Assembly (NCBI RefSeq): GCF_003290125.1
Contig: NZ_QMKH01000003.1
Coordinates: forward strand, 310,001 to 374,000
Length of the DNA: 64,000 nt
DNA from: Microvirga flavescens
GTDB taxonomy: Bacteria; Pseudomonadota; Alphaproteobacteria; Rhizobiales; Beijerinckiaceae
Reading direction: 5' to 3'
Positions within the stretch are counted from its first letter, which is position 1. Each line of letters starts with the position of its first letter. The notes beneath the pieces are model-generated. The model was not told the DNA's origin, ran no database searches, and was given only the letters and a program-made list of their open reading frames with translations. Below are positions 34,991-44,829 of the stretch, one piece after another. Position numbers and translations under genes: made by a program.

Positions 34991-35170
34991 AGGTTTTCTC
35001 CTGGTGCGCGTGGCACACAAAGCGGATAGTTCATACATGAACCATCCGGACGATCCGCTCAAGCGACCGTTAGGTCAACTTTGGAACTGTTTCATTCAGG
35101 AAATTGCCTTGTGCGGCAAGAGGCCCTCCACGTTGTCCACGCTCCCCAACCCGCGTAGAGTGGGAAAATC

Positions 35171-36010
35171 ATGTCAGATCTCGTCCCCGACAAGGCCGGC
35201 CTGGAGGCGATCCTCGACTATTACGTCGAGGCGGGGGTGGACCTTGCCCTCGACGAGGAGCCGCATGACCGGTTCGTGGAAACGGCCCTGCCGCCCCCTG
35301 CCCCGATCGTTCGGCGAGAAGAGATCGCTCCCCGCGAGCCCGCCGACGCTCCCCCGCCCCGCGCCCTGCCACAGGCGGCGGTGGCTCCGGAAGAGGCTGC
35401 CGTTCAGGCGCGGGAACTCGCCCGCCACGCGCGATCCCTCGAGGAACTGGAGACCATTCTCGCCGCCTTCGAGGGTTGCTCCCTGAAGTCCAGCGCCAAG
35501 AACCTCGTTTTCGCCGACGGCACGCCGCAGAGTCGGGTGATGCTGGTGGGCGAAGCGCCGGGGGCGGACGAGGACAGGATCGGCAAGCCCTTTGTCGGCC
35601 GCTCCGGGCAGCTGCTCGACCGCATGCTCGCCGCCATCGGCCTCGACCGCGCCGAGGTCTACATCGCCAACGTGGTGCCCTGGCGCCCGCCGGGAAACCG
35701 CACGCCGACGCCGCAGGAAGTGGCGATCTGCAAGCCGTTCATCGCCCGCCAGATCGAACTGGCGAAGCCCGACTTCCTTATCTGCCTCGGCGGCCCCGCC
35801 GCGCAGAACCTTCTGAATCTCAAGGAGGGAATCTTGCGCACGCGCGGGCGCTGGTTCTCTTACCGCACTGACGAGGGCCGGGAGATCCGCGCCCTGGCGA
35901 CGCTTCACCCGGCCTATCTCCTGCGCCAGCCCTTGCAGAAGCGCCTCGCCTGGCGGGACTTTCTGGCCCTGCGCCGTGCGCTGGACGGTGAAACCGGGAC
36001 TGGCGAATAG
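35171..36010 (+). CDS. Type-4 (UDGa-like) uracil-DNA glycosylase
   Basis: 279 residues, divergent from ETF-QO. The N-terminal 80 residues are an acidic, Pro/Ala-rich extension. The catalytic motif GEAPGADEDRIGKPFVGRSG is at 127-146 and the second motif is LATLHPAYLL near the end. It removes uracil from DNA to start base-excision repair. Only three cysteines fit the 4Fe-4S cluster (C103, C187, C205); the usual first ligand of CxxC is Phe100. Confidence 0.92.
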   Translation: MSDLVPDKAGLEAILDYYVEAGVDLALDEEPHDRFVETALPPPAPIVRREEIAPREPADAPPPRALPQAAVAPEEAAVQARELARHARSLEELETILAAFEGCSLKSSAKNLVFADGTPQSRVMLVGEAPGADEDRIGKPFVGRSGQLLDRMLAAIGLDRAEVYIANVVPWRPPGNRTPTPQEVAICKPFIARQIELAKPDFLICLGGPAAQNLLNLKEGILRTRGRWFSYRTDEGREIRALATLHPAYLLRQPLQKRLAWRDFLALRRALDGETGTGE

Positions 36011-36082
36011 CCGCCAGCACGGCAGGAACCGTGCCGGCCTTCGCGGATTTGAATAACATGCCCGTTCGAACTGGAAACGATC

Positions 36083-36949
36083 ATGCGCTGGGATGACTTC
36101 CGAACCTCCGACAATGTGGAAGATCGGCGCGGATTGCCGGTCCCCGGCGGCGCGCGGGGGCTCGGCATCGGTACGATCATCATTCTGGGCCTCATCGGCT
36201 GGGCTCTCGGCATCGACCCTCGCCTCCTGATCGGCGGGGCGGAAATGTTCCAGCAGCAGAGCGGCGGCTATGAGCAGCAACAGGGCAAGACCGGCGCGCC
36301 GCAGGATCAGATGGGCCGCTTCGCCTCCGCCATTCTCGGCAATACCGAGGATGTGTGGAAGGAGACGCTGCCGCAGCAAACGAACCGCCAGTATCAGGCC
36401 CCTCGCCTCGTCATCTTCTCAGGTGCGACGCGCTCCGCCTGCGGCTATGCGCAATCGGCGATGGGACCGTTCTATTGCCCCAACGACCAGACGGTCTATC
36501 TCGACCTCTCCTTCTTTCAGGACATGCAGACGCGCTTTCGCGCGGGCGGCGATTTCGCTTATGCCTACGTGATCGCGCACGAGATCGGCCACCATGTCGA
36601 AAACCAGCTCGGCATTCTCTCCCGCGCCCAGGCGCGCCAGCGCGAAGTCGGGCAACCTGAAGCCAACCAGATCTCGGTGCGCATCGAACTGATGGCGGAT
36701 TGCCTTGCAGGCGTGTGGGCGCACCATTCGCAGCAGCGCTGGAACGCGCTTGAGGAAGGCGACGTGGAGAAAGCCATCGCCGCCGCACAGGCCATCGGCG
36801 ACGATCGCCTGCAACGCCAGACGCAAGGCACCGTCATTCCGGATTCCTTCACCCATGGCACATCGGAGCAGCGCACGCGTTGGCTGATGACGGGGCTGAA
36901 AACGGGGCAGGTTCAAGCCTGCGACACGTTCCGGGCGAGCAAGCTGTAG
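36083..36949 (+). CDS. YpfJ-like neutral zinc metallopeptidase
   Basis: 288 residues. A single hydrophobic segment (GLGIGTIIILGLIGWALGI) anchors it near the N-terminus. The zinc motif HEIGHH lies at about 171-176, and a third ligand, Glu, probably in RIELMADCLAG. Other conserved features are GATRSACGYAQSAMGPFYCP and YLDLSFF. The substrate is unknown. It is preceded by the UDG gene by 70 bases and may not be co-transcribed. Confidence 0.9.
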   Translation: MRWDDFRTSDNVEDRRGLPVPGGARGLGIGTIIILGLIGWALGIDPRLLIGGAEMFQQQSGGYEQQQGKTGAPQDQMGRFASAILGNTEDVWKETLPQQTNRQYQAPRLVIFSGATRSACGYAQSAMGPFYCPNDQTVYLDLSFFQDMQTRFRAGGDFAYAYVIAHEIGHHVENQLGILSRAQARQREVGQPEANQISVRIELMADCLAGVWAHHSQQRWNALEEGDVEKAIAAAQAIGDDRLQRQTQGTVIPDSFTHGTSEQRTRWLMTGLKTGQVQACDTFRASKL

Positions 36950-37031
36950 TCGCAAATTTCAGGCAAGCCAGTATTTAGACTATCTTCCTTCTCTGCGTTA
37001 TTGTCGGGCTGATCCGGTGGCAGGGCAACAT

Positions 37032-37568
37032 ATGATTGAAGCTTGGTATTTTCTTCTTGCGGTCGTCAAGAACACACCTTTGTGGACCTGGTTACTCTTA
37101 GCCTATCTTATATTTCGCGGCGTTCGTGCAATGCGCAGGGGTGTCGCTTCGTTATGGCGCCTCTCAATCGTTCCGATGGCATTTGCTATCTGGGGGATCT
37201 GGGGCGTATTTGAGCGGTACCACGCTAGTAGTCTAAGCATCGCTATCTGGATAGCGAGCATCGGTTTAGGCCTTGTGTCAGGAGCCTTGTTAGCCTCACG
37301 CATCGAAGTTCGCGTCGACAAGAAAAAGAAGTTGCTCGAGCTGCCGGGAAGTCCGCTGTCCCTCTTATCGATACTAGGTGTTTTTAGCCTCAAGTATGTT
37401 CTTACAGTTCTCGCTGTCATTCAACCAAAGACAGCGGTGGACGTTTGGTTCGTGATCGTCGATGTCGGAACGACAGGTCTTGTGGCTGGAGCCTTTGGTG
37501 GGCGTTTCATCAATCTCTGGCAGAGGTGCCAGACCGCGCCATCGAGCGTCGAGCTCGTTGAAACCTGA
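37032..37568 (+). CDS. AT-rich orphan membrane protein (DUF6622-like)
   Basis: 178 residues from ATG 37032 (GTG 37017 is possible). About five hydrophobic segments are visible: AWYFLLAVV, LWTWLLLAYLIFRGV, FAIWGIWGVF, AIWIASIGLGLVSGALL, and SLLSILGVFSLKYVLTVLAVI. The layout resembles DUF6622. The base composition is clearly lower in GC than both neighbours, with codons such as TTA, CTA and ATA, so I infer recent acquisition. Function unknown. Confidence 0.75.
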   Translation: MIEAWYFLLAVVKNTPLWTWLLLAYLIFRGVRAMRRGVASLWRLSIVPMAFAIWGIWGVFERYHASSLSIAIWIASIGLGLVSGALLASRIEVRVDKKKKLLELPGSPLSLLSILGVFSLKYVLTVLAVIQPKTAVDVWFVIVDVGTTGLVAGAFGGRFINLWQRCQTAPSSVELVET

Positions 37569-37590
37569 ACCGTTCTTACTCCCCCATGAG

Positions 37591-38148
37591 ATGACTATGC
37601 CGAGCACTGACACCCTCCCATTCGTCTCGCTTTCCATCGCCGTGCTCACCGTCTCCGATACGCGACGCATGGAGGATGACCGGTCCGGCAATCTTCTCGC
37701 CGAGCGTTTGACGCAAGCCGGGCACAGGCTCGGCGACCGCGCCATCGTCACCGACGATCTGGAGGCGATCCGCGGACAAGTGAAGGCGTGGGTCGCCGAT
37801 CCTTCCATCGACGTCGTCATCACCACCGGCGGCACAGGCTTCACCGGGCGCGATGTGACGCCGGAGGCCATCGAGCCGCTGTTCGACAAGCGCATGGATG
37901 GTTTCTCGGTGCTGTTCCATCGCATTTCCTACGACAAGATCGGCACCTCGACGATCCAGTCGCGCGCGACGGCGGGGCTGGCCGGAACGACCTTCATCTT
38001 TGTGCTGCCGGGCTCCCCCGGCGCGTGCAAGGATGCGTGGGATGGCATTCTCTCAGGCCAGCTCGATTATCGGCATCGCCCGTGCAATTTCGTCGAGATC
38101 ATGCCGCGCCTCGATGAGCACCTGAAGCGCACGAAAGCGCGCGATTAG
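37591..38148 (+). CDS. moaB: Molybdopterin adenylyltransferase (MoaB/MogA type)
   Basis: 185 residues from ATG 37591 (ATG 37597 is equally plausible). The enzyme adenylylates molybdopterin before molybdate insertion. Motifs are LTVSDTRRMEDDRSGNLLAERL, TDDLEAI, VVITTGGTGFTGRDVTPEA, and LPGSPGACKDAWDGIL. It is an isolated gene here with no other moa genes nearby. Its stop overlaps the convergent glycosyltransferase-like gene by four bases. Confidence 0.93.
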   Translation: MTMPSTDTLPFVSLSIAVLTVSDTRRMEDDRSGNLLAERLTQAGHRLGDRAIVTDDLEAIRGQVKAWVADPSIDVVITTGGTGFTGRDVTPEAIEPLFDKRMDGFSVLFHRISYDKIGTSTIQSRATAGLAGTTFIFVLPGSPGACKDAWDGILSGQLDYRHRPCNFVEIMPRLDEHLKRTKARD

Positions 38149-38666
38149 GACACCGCAGCGGCGCGTTTCGAGAAAAGCGGATCGCGCTCGATGAAGGCTG
38201 CGAGGCTCACCGTGGAACGAGCCTTCATCTGCCCGGTCACGACCTTCTTGTGAACGAGGTCGCCCGCGCGGCTGTCGCCGCTGCCGATCAGCGTCCGCAC
38301 GAAGCCCCTGACGCTGCCGAACACGCCGGATGAGCGGCGCTTGAGCTTGCCCGAACGGTCCGGTCCCGAGAACGTGGCGAAGCGTTCGAGTATCTGGATC
38401 CAGCCATCGGCCAGAATGTCGCCGTCATCGAGGCAGAGCAGCCAATCCCGCCGAGCGAGGCGCGCGCCTTCACGCCACGGCTCCACGGCCGTGACGACGA
38501 GTTCCGCCCCCGCCGCGTCCGCCACCTGGGCGATCCTGTCGTCGGGCCGGTCCGCAAGAATGACAGCATCGCCCACAAGCCCAGCCGCGACGGCCGGAAC
38601 GAGCGCGCTCAGGGTGACGGCCAGGGCCTCGGGCCCATGCTTCACCCGGACAAGAACAGTAATCAT
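38145..38666 (-). CDS. Small glycosyltransferase-like (GT2/GT-A) protein
   Basis: 173 residues from ATG 38666. The N-terminus ITVLVRVKHGPEALAVTLSALVPAVAAGLVGDAVILAD and WLLCLDDGDILADGWIQ resemble the nucleotide-sugar fold of family 2, with a DDGD in place of the usual DDDS-type motif. It is shorter than a full GT2 (about 220-300 residues), so it may be an inactive or minimal form. The C-terminal part is basic. Overlaps moaB by four bases, tail to tail. Confidence 0.65.
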   Translation of the reverse strand: MITVLVRVKHGPEALAVTLSALVPAVAAGLVGDAVILADRPDDRIAQVADAAGAELVVTAVEPWREGARLARRDWLLCLDDGDILADGWIQILERFATFSGPDRSGKLKRRSSGVFGSVRGFVRTLIGSGDSRAGDLVHKKVVTGQMKARSTVSLAAFIERDPLFSKRAAAVS

Positions 38667-38716
38667 GAGTTTCACCATAGCGCTTCATTTCGCCGCCTTG
38701 AAGCCGTCTTGATTTT

Positions 38717-38731
38717 GTTCTTGATTTGTTC
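38717..38731 (+). promoter_or_regulatory. LexA (SOS) box GTTC-N7-GTTC
   Basis: GTTC at 38717-38720, seven bases, GTTC at 38728-38731. This is the alphaproteobacterial LexA consensus. It lies 46 bases before the radical SAM start, in a short AT-rich promoter. No other GTTC-N7-GTTC was noticed upstream of genes in the window. Confidence 0.75.
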
Positions 38732-38776
38732 TCAATTCATACCCTTAATCCAGAACCAAGTTCACAGGAGGCTCTC

Positions 38777-40060
38777 ATGGCTGCGCCCGTTCCGGCCCCT
38801 CGGCCCATCGTTCCTTCGGGCTTCCGATTGGAGGTCGAGCCCAAGGCGGTTTCCAAGCCGGCTCCGAAACCGGACAAACCCGGACGCTTCCGCCCCGGCT
38901 ACAAGAACGAAGCGGCCCTCGATCGCATCCGCACCCGTGACAAGACGGAAGCCGTGGAGGCCGCGCACCGGCGGGCCGTGGACCCGGCCTACCGGGTCGA
39001 CAACGAAAAGCGGCGCGGGCGCGGCGCAACCGCGAACCCGACTGGCCGTTACGAGACGGCGGAACGCGAAACTTTCGAGGACGGCTGGGATCTCAAGGAG
39101 GAGATTTCCTCGATTGCGACGGAAGTCATCGTCGAGAAGCCGCGCACCATCATCGCGAGGAACGATTCGCCGGATATCGGCTTCGACCAGTCGATCAATC
39201 CCTATCGCGGCTGCGAGCATGGCTGCGTCTATTGCTATGCGCGGCCGACCCACGCGTTCCAGGGCCTGTCTTCGGGGCTCGACTTCGAGACCAAGATCTT
39301 CGCCAAGCCCACCGCGCCCGATCTTCTGCAGAAGGAGCTTTGCGCCAGGAACTACGTGCCCAAAGTCATCGCGATGGGCGCGAACACCGATCCTTACCAA
39401 CCGCTGGAACGCAAGCTTCGCATTACACGCGGCATTCTGGAGGTGCTCGACAAGGCCAACCACCCCGTCGGCATCGTCACGAAATCAGCGCTCGTAACCC
39501 GCGACATCGACATCCTGAGCCGGATGGCGGACCGGCAGCTCGTCAAGGTCGCGGTCTCGATCACGACGCTCGATCCGACGCTCGCCCGCAAGATGGAGCC
39601 CCGCGCCGCCTCGCCCGCCAAGCGCCTCGAGACAGTGCGCAAGCTCGCTGAGGCGGGCATTCCGGTGGGCGTGCTCGTCGCGCCGATCATTCCGGCGATC
39701 AACGATCACGAGATCGAAGCGATCCTCAAGGCCGCCTGGCAGGCCGGGGCGCGGGAGGCGGGCTATGTGCTGCTGCGCCTGCCTTATGACCTCAAGGACC
39801 TGATGCGCGACTGGCTCGTGGAGCACTATCCCGACAAGCTGAAGCACGTCTTTTCGCTTCTGCAGGACGCGCGCGGCGGCAAGGATTACGATGCCGAGTG
39901 GAGCGTGCGGCAAAAGGGCGTCGGCCCCTTCGCCTGGATCGTCGGCCGCCGCTTCGAGGCCGCGACCGAGCGCCTCGGCTTCAACAAGAGCCGCTCGCGA
40001 CTGCGCACGGACCTCTTCCGCGCGCCGTCGAAGGATGCGGGGCAGCTGTCGCTGTTTTGA
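38777..40060 (+). CDS. Radical SAM protein, PA0069/SplB-like family
   Basis: 427 residues. Start ATG 38777 has a strong CAGGAGG site. A basic N-terminal 90-residue region is followed by the radical SAM core with the cluster motif CEHGCVYCYA at about 154-163, then AMGANTDPYQPLER, ITKSALV-like TKSALVTRDI and PIIPAINDHEIEAIL. It is related to spore photoproduct lyase-like proteins, whose role outside spores is not established. The SOS box suggests DNA repair or damage response. The C-terminus ends in a short Leu/Phe tail (GQLSLF). Confidence 0.88.
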   Translation: MAAPVPAPRPIVPSGFRLEVEPKAVSKPAPKPDKPGRFRPGYKNEAALDRIRTRDKTEAVEAAHRRAVDPAYRVDNEKRRGRGATANPTGRYETAERETFEDGWDLKEEISSIATEVIVEKPRTIIARNDSPDIGFDQSINPYRGCEHGCVYCYARPTHAFQGLSSGLDFETKIFAKPTAPDLLQKELCARNYVPKVIAMGANTDPYQPLERKLRITRGILEVLDKANHPVGIVTKSALVTRDIDILSRMADRQLVKVAVSITTLDPTLARKMEPRAASPAKRLETVRKLAEAGIPVGVLVAPIIPAINDHEIEAILKAAWQAGAREAGYVLLRLPYDLKDLMRDWLVEHYPDKLKHVFSLLQDARGGKDYDAEWSVRQKGVGPFAWIVGRRFEAATERLGFNKSRSRLRTDLFRAPSKDAGQLSLF

Positions 40061-40081
40061 GGATCTTGTTCCGACCCCCAC

Positions 40082-40181
40082 CCTCACCCTGAGGAGCGGC
40101 GAAAGCCGCGTCTCGAAGGAGGATCCAGCGCGTACTGGAAACGCCTCGCCCTTCGAGACGCTCCGCTCCTACAGGGTGAGG
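40082..40181. repeat. Palindromic intergenic repeat, copy 3
   Basis: Begins CCTCACCCTGAGGAGC and ends CTACAGGGTGAGG, with TCTCGAAGG and CCTTCGAGA inside. It lies between the radical SAM gene and rnhB. Confidence 0.85.
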
Positions 40182-40252
40182 CTGTGTGGGCACCCATCCG
40201 CGACGATGGCGCGGAGGTGACAAGTGTCCCGCTTTGGCGTTTCTGTTGGGAC

Positions 40253-40894
40253 ATGACCGCCCCGATTCGCCAAAGTCAGAAGCCCGGCCTGCGCTTCAAG
40301 CACGAGCGCTCGTTCCATGCGGCGGGCTATCGCTGCATCGCGGGGCTCGACGAGGTCGGGCGCGGGCCGCTGGCGGGGCCGGTGGTTTCAGCCGCCGTGG
40401 TGCTCGACCCCAAGGCCGTGCCGAAGGGGCTCGATGATTCGAAGGTGCTGACGGCGGCCCGGCGGGAAGAGCTTTTCGAGGAGATCGTGGCGACGGCGGA
40501 AGTCGGCATCGCCTCGATTTCCCACGGCGAGATCGACACCATCAATATCCGGCAGGCGTCCCTGCTCGCCATGCGCCGGGCCTTAGCGGCCCTGCCCTGC
40601 AAGCCGGATCTCGCCCTTGTGGACGGCAACGATCCGCCGAAGCTCCCCTGCAAGGTCGAAACCTTCATCGGCGGGGACGCGCTGATCGCCTCCATCGCCG
40701 CCGCCTCCATCATCGCGAAAGTGGTGCGTGACCGGCTGATGGTGCGCCTCGGCGCGATTTATCCGGTCTACGGATTCGCCACCAATGCGGGCTACAGCAC
40801 CAAGGCGCATCTTTCGGCGATTGCGAGCGAGGGTCCGTGCCCGTTCCATCGCCTAAGTTTCTCGCCTTTGCGCCAAGGGTTACTGGATCTGTAA
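40253..40894 (+). CDS. rnhB: Ribonuclease HII
   Basis: 213 residues. It cleaves the RNA strand of RNA/DNA hybrids, including single ribonucleotides. Motifs are GLDEVGRGPLAGPVVSAAVVL (catalytic Asp and Glu), DSKVLT, LVDGND (Asp), and GGDALIASIAAASIIAKVVRD (Asp). Start ATG 40253 follows TTGGGAC. It lies directly before the ccrM promoter. Confidence 0.95.
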   Translation: MTAPIRQSQKPGLRFKHERSFHAAGYRCIAGLDEVGRGPLAGPVVSAAVVLDPKAVPKGLDDSKVLTAARREELFEEIVATAEVGIASISHGEIDTINIRQASLLAMRRALAALPCKPDLALVDGNDPPKLPCKVETFIGGDALIASIAAASIIAKVVRDRLMVRLGAIYPVYGFATNAGYSTKAHLSAIASEGPCPFHRLSFSPLRQGLLDL

Positions 40895-40900
40895 CCGACC

Positions 40901-40914
40901 TTAACGCCCGTTAA
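40901..40914. promoter_or_regulatory. Candidate CtrA box upstream of ccrM
   Basis: TTAA-CGCCCG-TTAA lies seven bases after the rnhB stop and about 140 bases before ccrM. CtrA sites are typically TTAA-N7-TTAA; here the spacer is six. ccrM is CtrA-controlled in Caulobacter, which favours the reading. Confidence 0.45.
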
Positions 40915-41046
40915 GAGAAAAACTCAATAAAAACAATGGGTAGGAAAGATTTGCCGACCCAAAATAAGATGTATTTTTTCTCACTTGGAAACTTCGTCTT
41001 TACCCTAACGAGCCATGATCCGGATTGTCAGTTGCGTAACCGGTGA

Positions 41047-42246
<1,200 letters not shown>

Positions 42247-42274
42247 TCGCCCGCTTTCTCAAGCGCTAATTTCC

Positions 42275-42306
42275 GGCCGCGACGCACCCGTCGCGGCCGT
42301 TTTTGT
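42275..42306 (+). terminator. Intrinsic terminator of ccrM
   Basis: GGCCGCGACG (42275-42284) and CGTCGCGGCC (42289-42298) with loop CACC, followed by GTTTTTG, 28 bases past the ccrM stop. Confidence 0.92.
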
Positions 42307-42314
42307 ATCAGAGG

Positions 42315-42483
42315 GGCGGCCCGACCCGACATATGACGTAACGTAAGCAACGTGAACGGGCCGCCAACGCCGTGGCAACAATCCGGAACACCCACATCGG
42401 CGTGGGGTAGCCGCGCGAGACTGGCAGGCTGTGCCGGTCGGCACATTGCATGAGGATCGGACTCATCATCGGCCCCTCATGCA
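42315..42483. promoter_or_regulatory. Paired inverted repeats upstream of the second LysR gene
   Basis: GGCGGCCCG (42315-42323) pairs with CGGGCCGCC (42357-42365), and TGCATGAGG (42447-42455) pairs with CCTCATGCA (42475-42483). A GACTC (GANTC) site lies in the second loop. The second repeat is 47 bases before the LysR start and could be an autoregulatory site. Confidence 0.4.
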
Positions 42484-42530
42484 AAAGTTACCCCTATGCC
42501 GAACCGCCCGAAGCGCTTTAGCATCGTCTC

Positions 42531-43460
42531 ATGGCTTCTTCTGTTATCGACGCATCCTGGCTCAGCGCCGCCGAGCCCTCCTGGGATGACCTCAAGATCT
42601 TTCTGGCCGTGGTGGCTCATGGATCGATGAACGGCGCGGGCAAGGCGCTCGGCCAGAGCCAGCCGACCATCGCCCGGCGTATCCGCATGCTGGAAGAGGC
42701 GCTCGGCGTCGTGCTGTTCCAGCGCGGCCCGAACCGGCTCGACCTGACGGAGGCGGGCAAGGCGGTGCTGGAGGCCGCCTCCCCGATGGCGGAAGCCGCG
42801 AGCGCCGTGCCGAAGACCGCCGCCGCCTACCGCCCCGACCCTGACGCGCCGGTGCGCGTCACCGCGACAGCGTCGGCCACCATGTTTCTCTCCTCCCACG
42901 CCGCGGCACTGGCGCGCGCCGCCGCGCCCTGCGAGATCACCTACATCCCGACGCGCCGCCGCCTCGATCTTGCGGCGGGCGAGGCCGACATCGCGCTCAG
43001 AATGCGCCGCCTGCCGGAGCCCGATGACAACCTTCTCGTCCGCAAGGTCGGCGTCATCGCTTTTGCGATCTACGCCTCCTCCCCTCAGCCGCAGGCCGTG
43101 ATCGCGCCGACGGAGGATCCGTCGCTTTCCCGGCAGGCGGCCTTCACCACCGATTTTGCTGAGGAGCGCCACATTCCCATCGCCGCCCGCATCGGCGACA
43201 TGCCGATCCGCTATCAGGCGGCGAAGGCGGGCCTTGGTGCGGCGATGCTGCCGTGCTGGCTCGGCGATGCCGATCCCGGGCTCGTGCGCGTCGCCGAACC
43301 GCGCGAGGACCTGATCGAGGACGTGTTTCTCCTCACCCACCAGCGCAGCCGCAACCGCGCCAACGTGAAGCGCGTGAGCAATGCCATCGCGGCACTGTTC
43401 AGGAGTGAGGCGGCGGTGCTGAGCGGGGAAAGAGGCAGTATGGCGCTGGCCTCGGCGTGA
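42531..43460 (+). CDS. LysR family transcriptional regulator
   Basis: 309 residues. The winged helix (about 17-76) has WDDLKIFLAVVAHGSMNGAGKALGQSQPTIARRIRMLEEALGVVLFQR. The effector domain includes VRVTATASATMFLSSHAAAL and AGEADIALRM. There is no divergent partner on the other strand nearby, so the target cannot be guessed. Confidence 0.88.
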   Translation: MASSVIDASWLSAAEPSWDDLKIFLAVVAHGSMNGAGKALGQSQPTIARRIRMLEEALGVVLFQRGPNRLDLTEAGKAVLEAASPMAEAASAVPKTAAAYRPDPDAPVRVTATASATMFLSSHAAALARAAAPCEITYIPTRRRLDLAAGEADIALRMRRLPEPDDNLLVRKVGVIAFAIYASSPQPQAVIAPTEDPSLSRQAAFTTDFAEERHIPIAARIGDMPIRYQAAKAGLGAAMLPCWLGDADPGLVRVAEPREDLIEDVFLLTHQRSRNRANVKRVSNAIAALFRSEAAVLSGERGSMALASA

Positions 43461-43467
43461 CGCGCTT

Positions 43468-43641
43468 CCAGCGCGCTGGAGACGTCTCGTCCTTCGAGAC
43501 GGTGCCAACGCACCTCCTCAGGACGAGGCTTACGGGGAGAGTGCGGACCGCCCGCTGCTCCGGCGTCACCCACTGAACCTCATCCTGAGGAGCCGTCAAA
43601 CACGGCGTCTCGAAGGAGGATCCAGCAAGCATCGGAGACGC
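43468..43641. repeat. Palindromic intergenic repeat, two partial units
   Basis: One partial unit ends CCTCAGGACGAGG (43516-43528), and a second starts CCTCATCCTGAGG (43578) and reads into TCTCGAAGG. Both lie between convergent LysR and mutY stops. Confidence 0.8.
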
Positions 43642-43660
43642 TATCCTCGGATCGGAGTCT

Positions 43661-44761
43661 CTAAACCTTCTTCACCTTCGCGAGCTCTCCCGGCAGGTCG
43701 CCGAGGGCGTGGACGAGGGCTTTCTTCATCACGCCGGGGAGCGCTTCCTCGTAAAGCTTCAGCCGGGGTGTCCAGCGCATGTCGTGCGGGGCGGGCGTTC
43801 CGCGCGGCACCTTCGCGAAGAGCACCGTCAGCTCCAGCGGGAAATGGGTGAAGACGTGGCGCACCGAGCCGGGCAGGCGCTGCCAGCGGGCCTCGATGGG
43901 AGCATCGAGCACGGCGCGAGAGGGTTCGTAGGTGGGGTCCCATTCACTGGTCGGCGGCTCGGCCATGCTGCCGAGAAGACCCTTGGGCGGGCGGGTGCGC
44001 AGGAGAATGGTGTCGTCGGCCCGTAGCACGACGAAGGCCGCGCCGCGTCTGAGCTGGCCCTCCACCTTCTTTTCCTTGCGGGGATAGGTTTCCTGCAAGC
44101 CCTGCTCCCGCGCCTGACAGGGCGCCATCCAGGGGCAGAGCGCGCAGGCCGGGCGCTTCGGTGTGCAGATGGTCGCACCGAGATCCATCAGGGCTTGTGC
44201 GAAATCACCCGGGCGGCTCGCCGGCACCAGCTCTTCCGTCAGCGCCTTGATGGCGGGCTTTGCCTTCGGCAACGACTCATCGAGCATATGGATGCGGGAG
44301 AGAACCCGCTCCACGTTGCCGTCCACTGCCGCGGCGGGCTCATCGAACGCGATCGCCGCCACCGCCGCCGCCGTGTAGGCCCCGATGCCGGGCAGGTTGA
44401 GCAATTCCGATTCGGTCGCGGGAAAGCGCCCGCCATAGCGCGCCACCACCACCTTGGCACAGGCGTGGAGATTGCGGGCGCGGGAATAATAGCCGAGCCC
44501 GGCCCAGGCCTGCATCACCGCCTCTTCCTGAGCCTGAGCCAGCGCCTGAACCGTTGGGAAGCGTTCGAGAAACTTGAGATAGAAGGGTTTGACCGCGACC
44601 ACCGTGGTCTGCTGCAGCATGATCTCCGACAGCCAGACGCGATAGGGATCGGCCGTCTCGCCCGGCTTCGCGCGCCAGGGTAGGTCGCGCCGGTGACGGT
44701 CGTACCAGTCGAGAAGATCGGATGCGCGGGGCTTGGCGACTCGCGCCGCGGGCGTTGACAT
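43661..44761 (-). CDS. mutY: A/G-specific adenine glycosylase
   Basis: 366 residues. It removes A mispaired with 8-oxoguanine. The catalytic helix-hairpin-helix and Asp are in LLNLPGIGAYTAAAVAAIAFDEPAAAVDGNV. The 4Fe-4S cysteines are in CTPKRPACALCPWMAPC. The C-terminal NUDIX-like domain recognises 8-oxoG (RHVFTHFPLELTV). Start ATG 44761. It is divergent from the DUF721 gene; the two share a promoter region of about 70 bases. Confidence 0.96.
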   Translation of the reverse strand: MSTPAARVAKPRASDLLDWYDRHRRDLPWRAKPGETADPYRVWLSEIMLQQTTVVAVKPFYLKFLERFPTVQALAQAQEEAVMQAWAGLGYYSRARNLHACAKVVVARYGGRFPATESELLNLPGIGAYTAAAVAAIAFDEPAAAVDGNVERVLSRIHMLDESLPKAKPAIKALTEELVPASRPGDFAQALMDLGATICTPKRPACALCPWMAPCQAREQGLQETYPRKEKKVEGQLRRGAAFVVLRADDTILLRTRPPKGLLGSMAEPPTSEWDPTYEPSRAVLDAPIEARWQRLPGSVRHVFTHFPLELTVLFAKVPRGTPAPHDMRWTPRLKLYEEALPGVMKKALVHALGDLPGELAKVKKV

Positions 44762-44829
44762 GCGATCTGCAATACCGATCCTGACGGAATATTCCAGCGC
44801 CGCTTTTGGCGCAGTTTCAGATAGCCACA

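Noticed and set aside
38145-38148. Four-base stop-codon overlap of moaB and the glycosyltransferase-like gene as regulation
   Set aside because: Tail-to-tail overlaps are common in compact genomes and need no special explanation.
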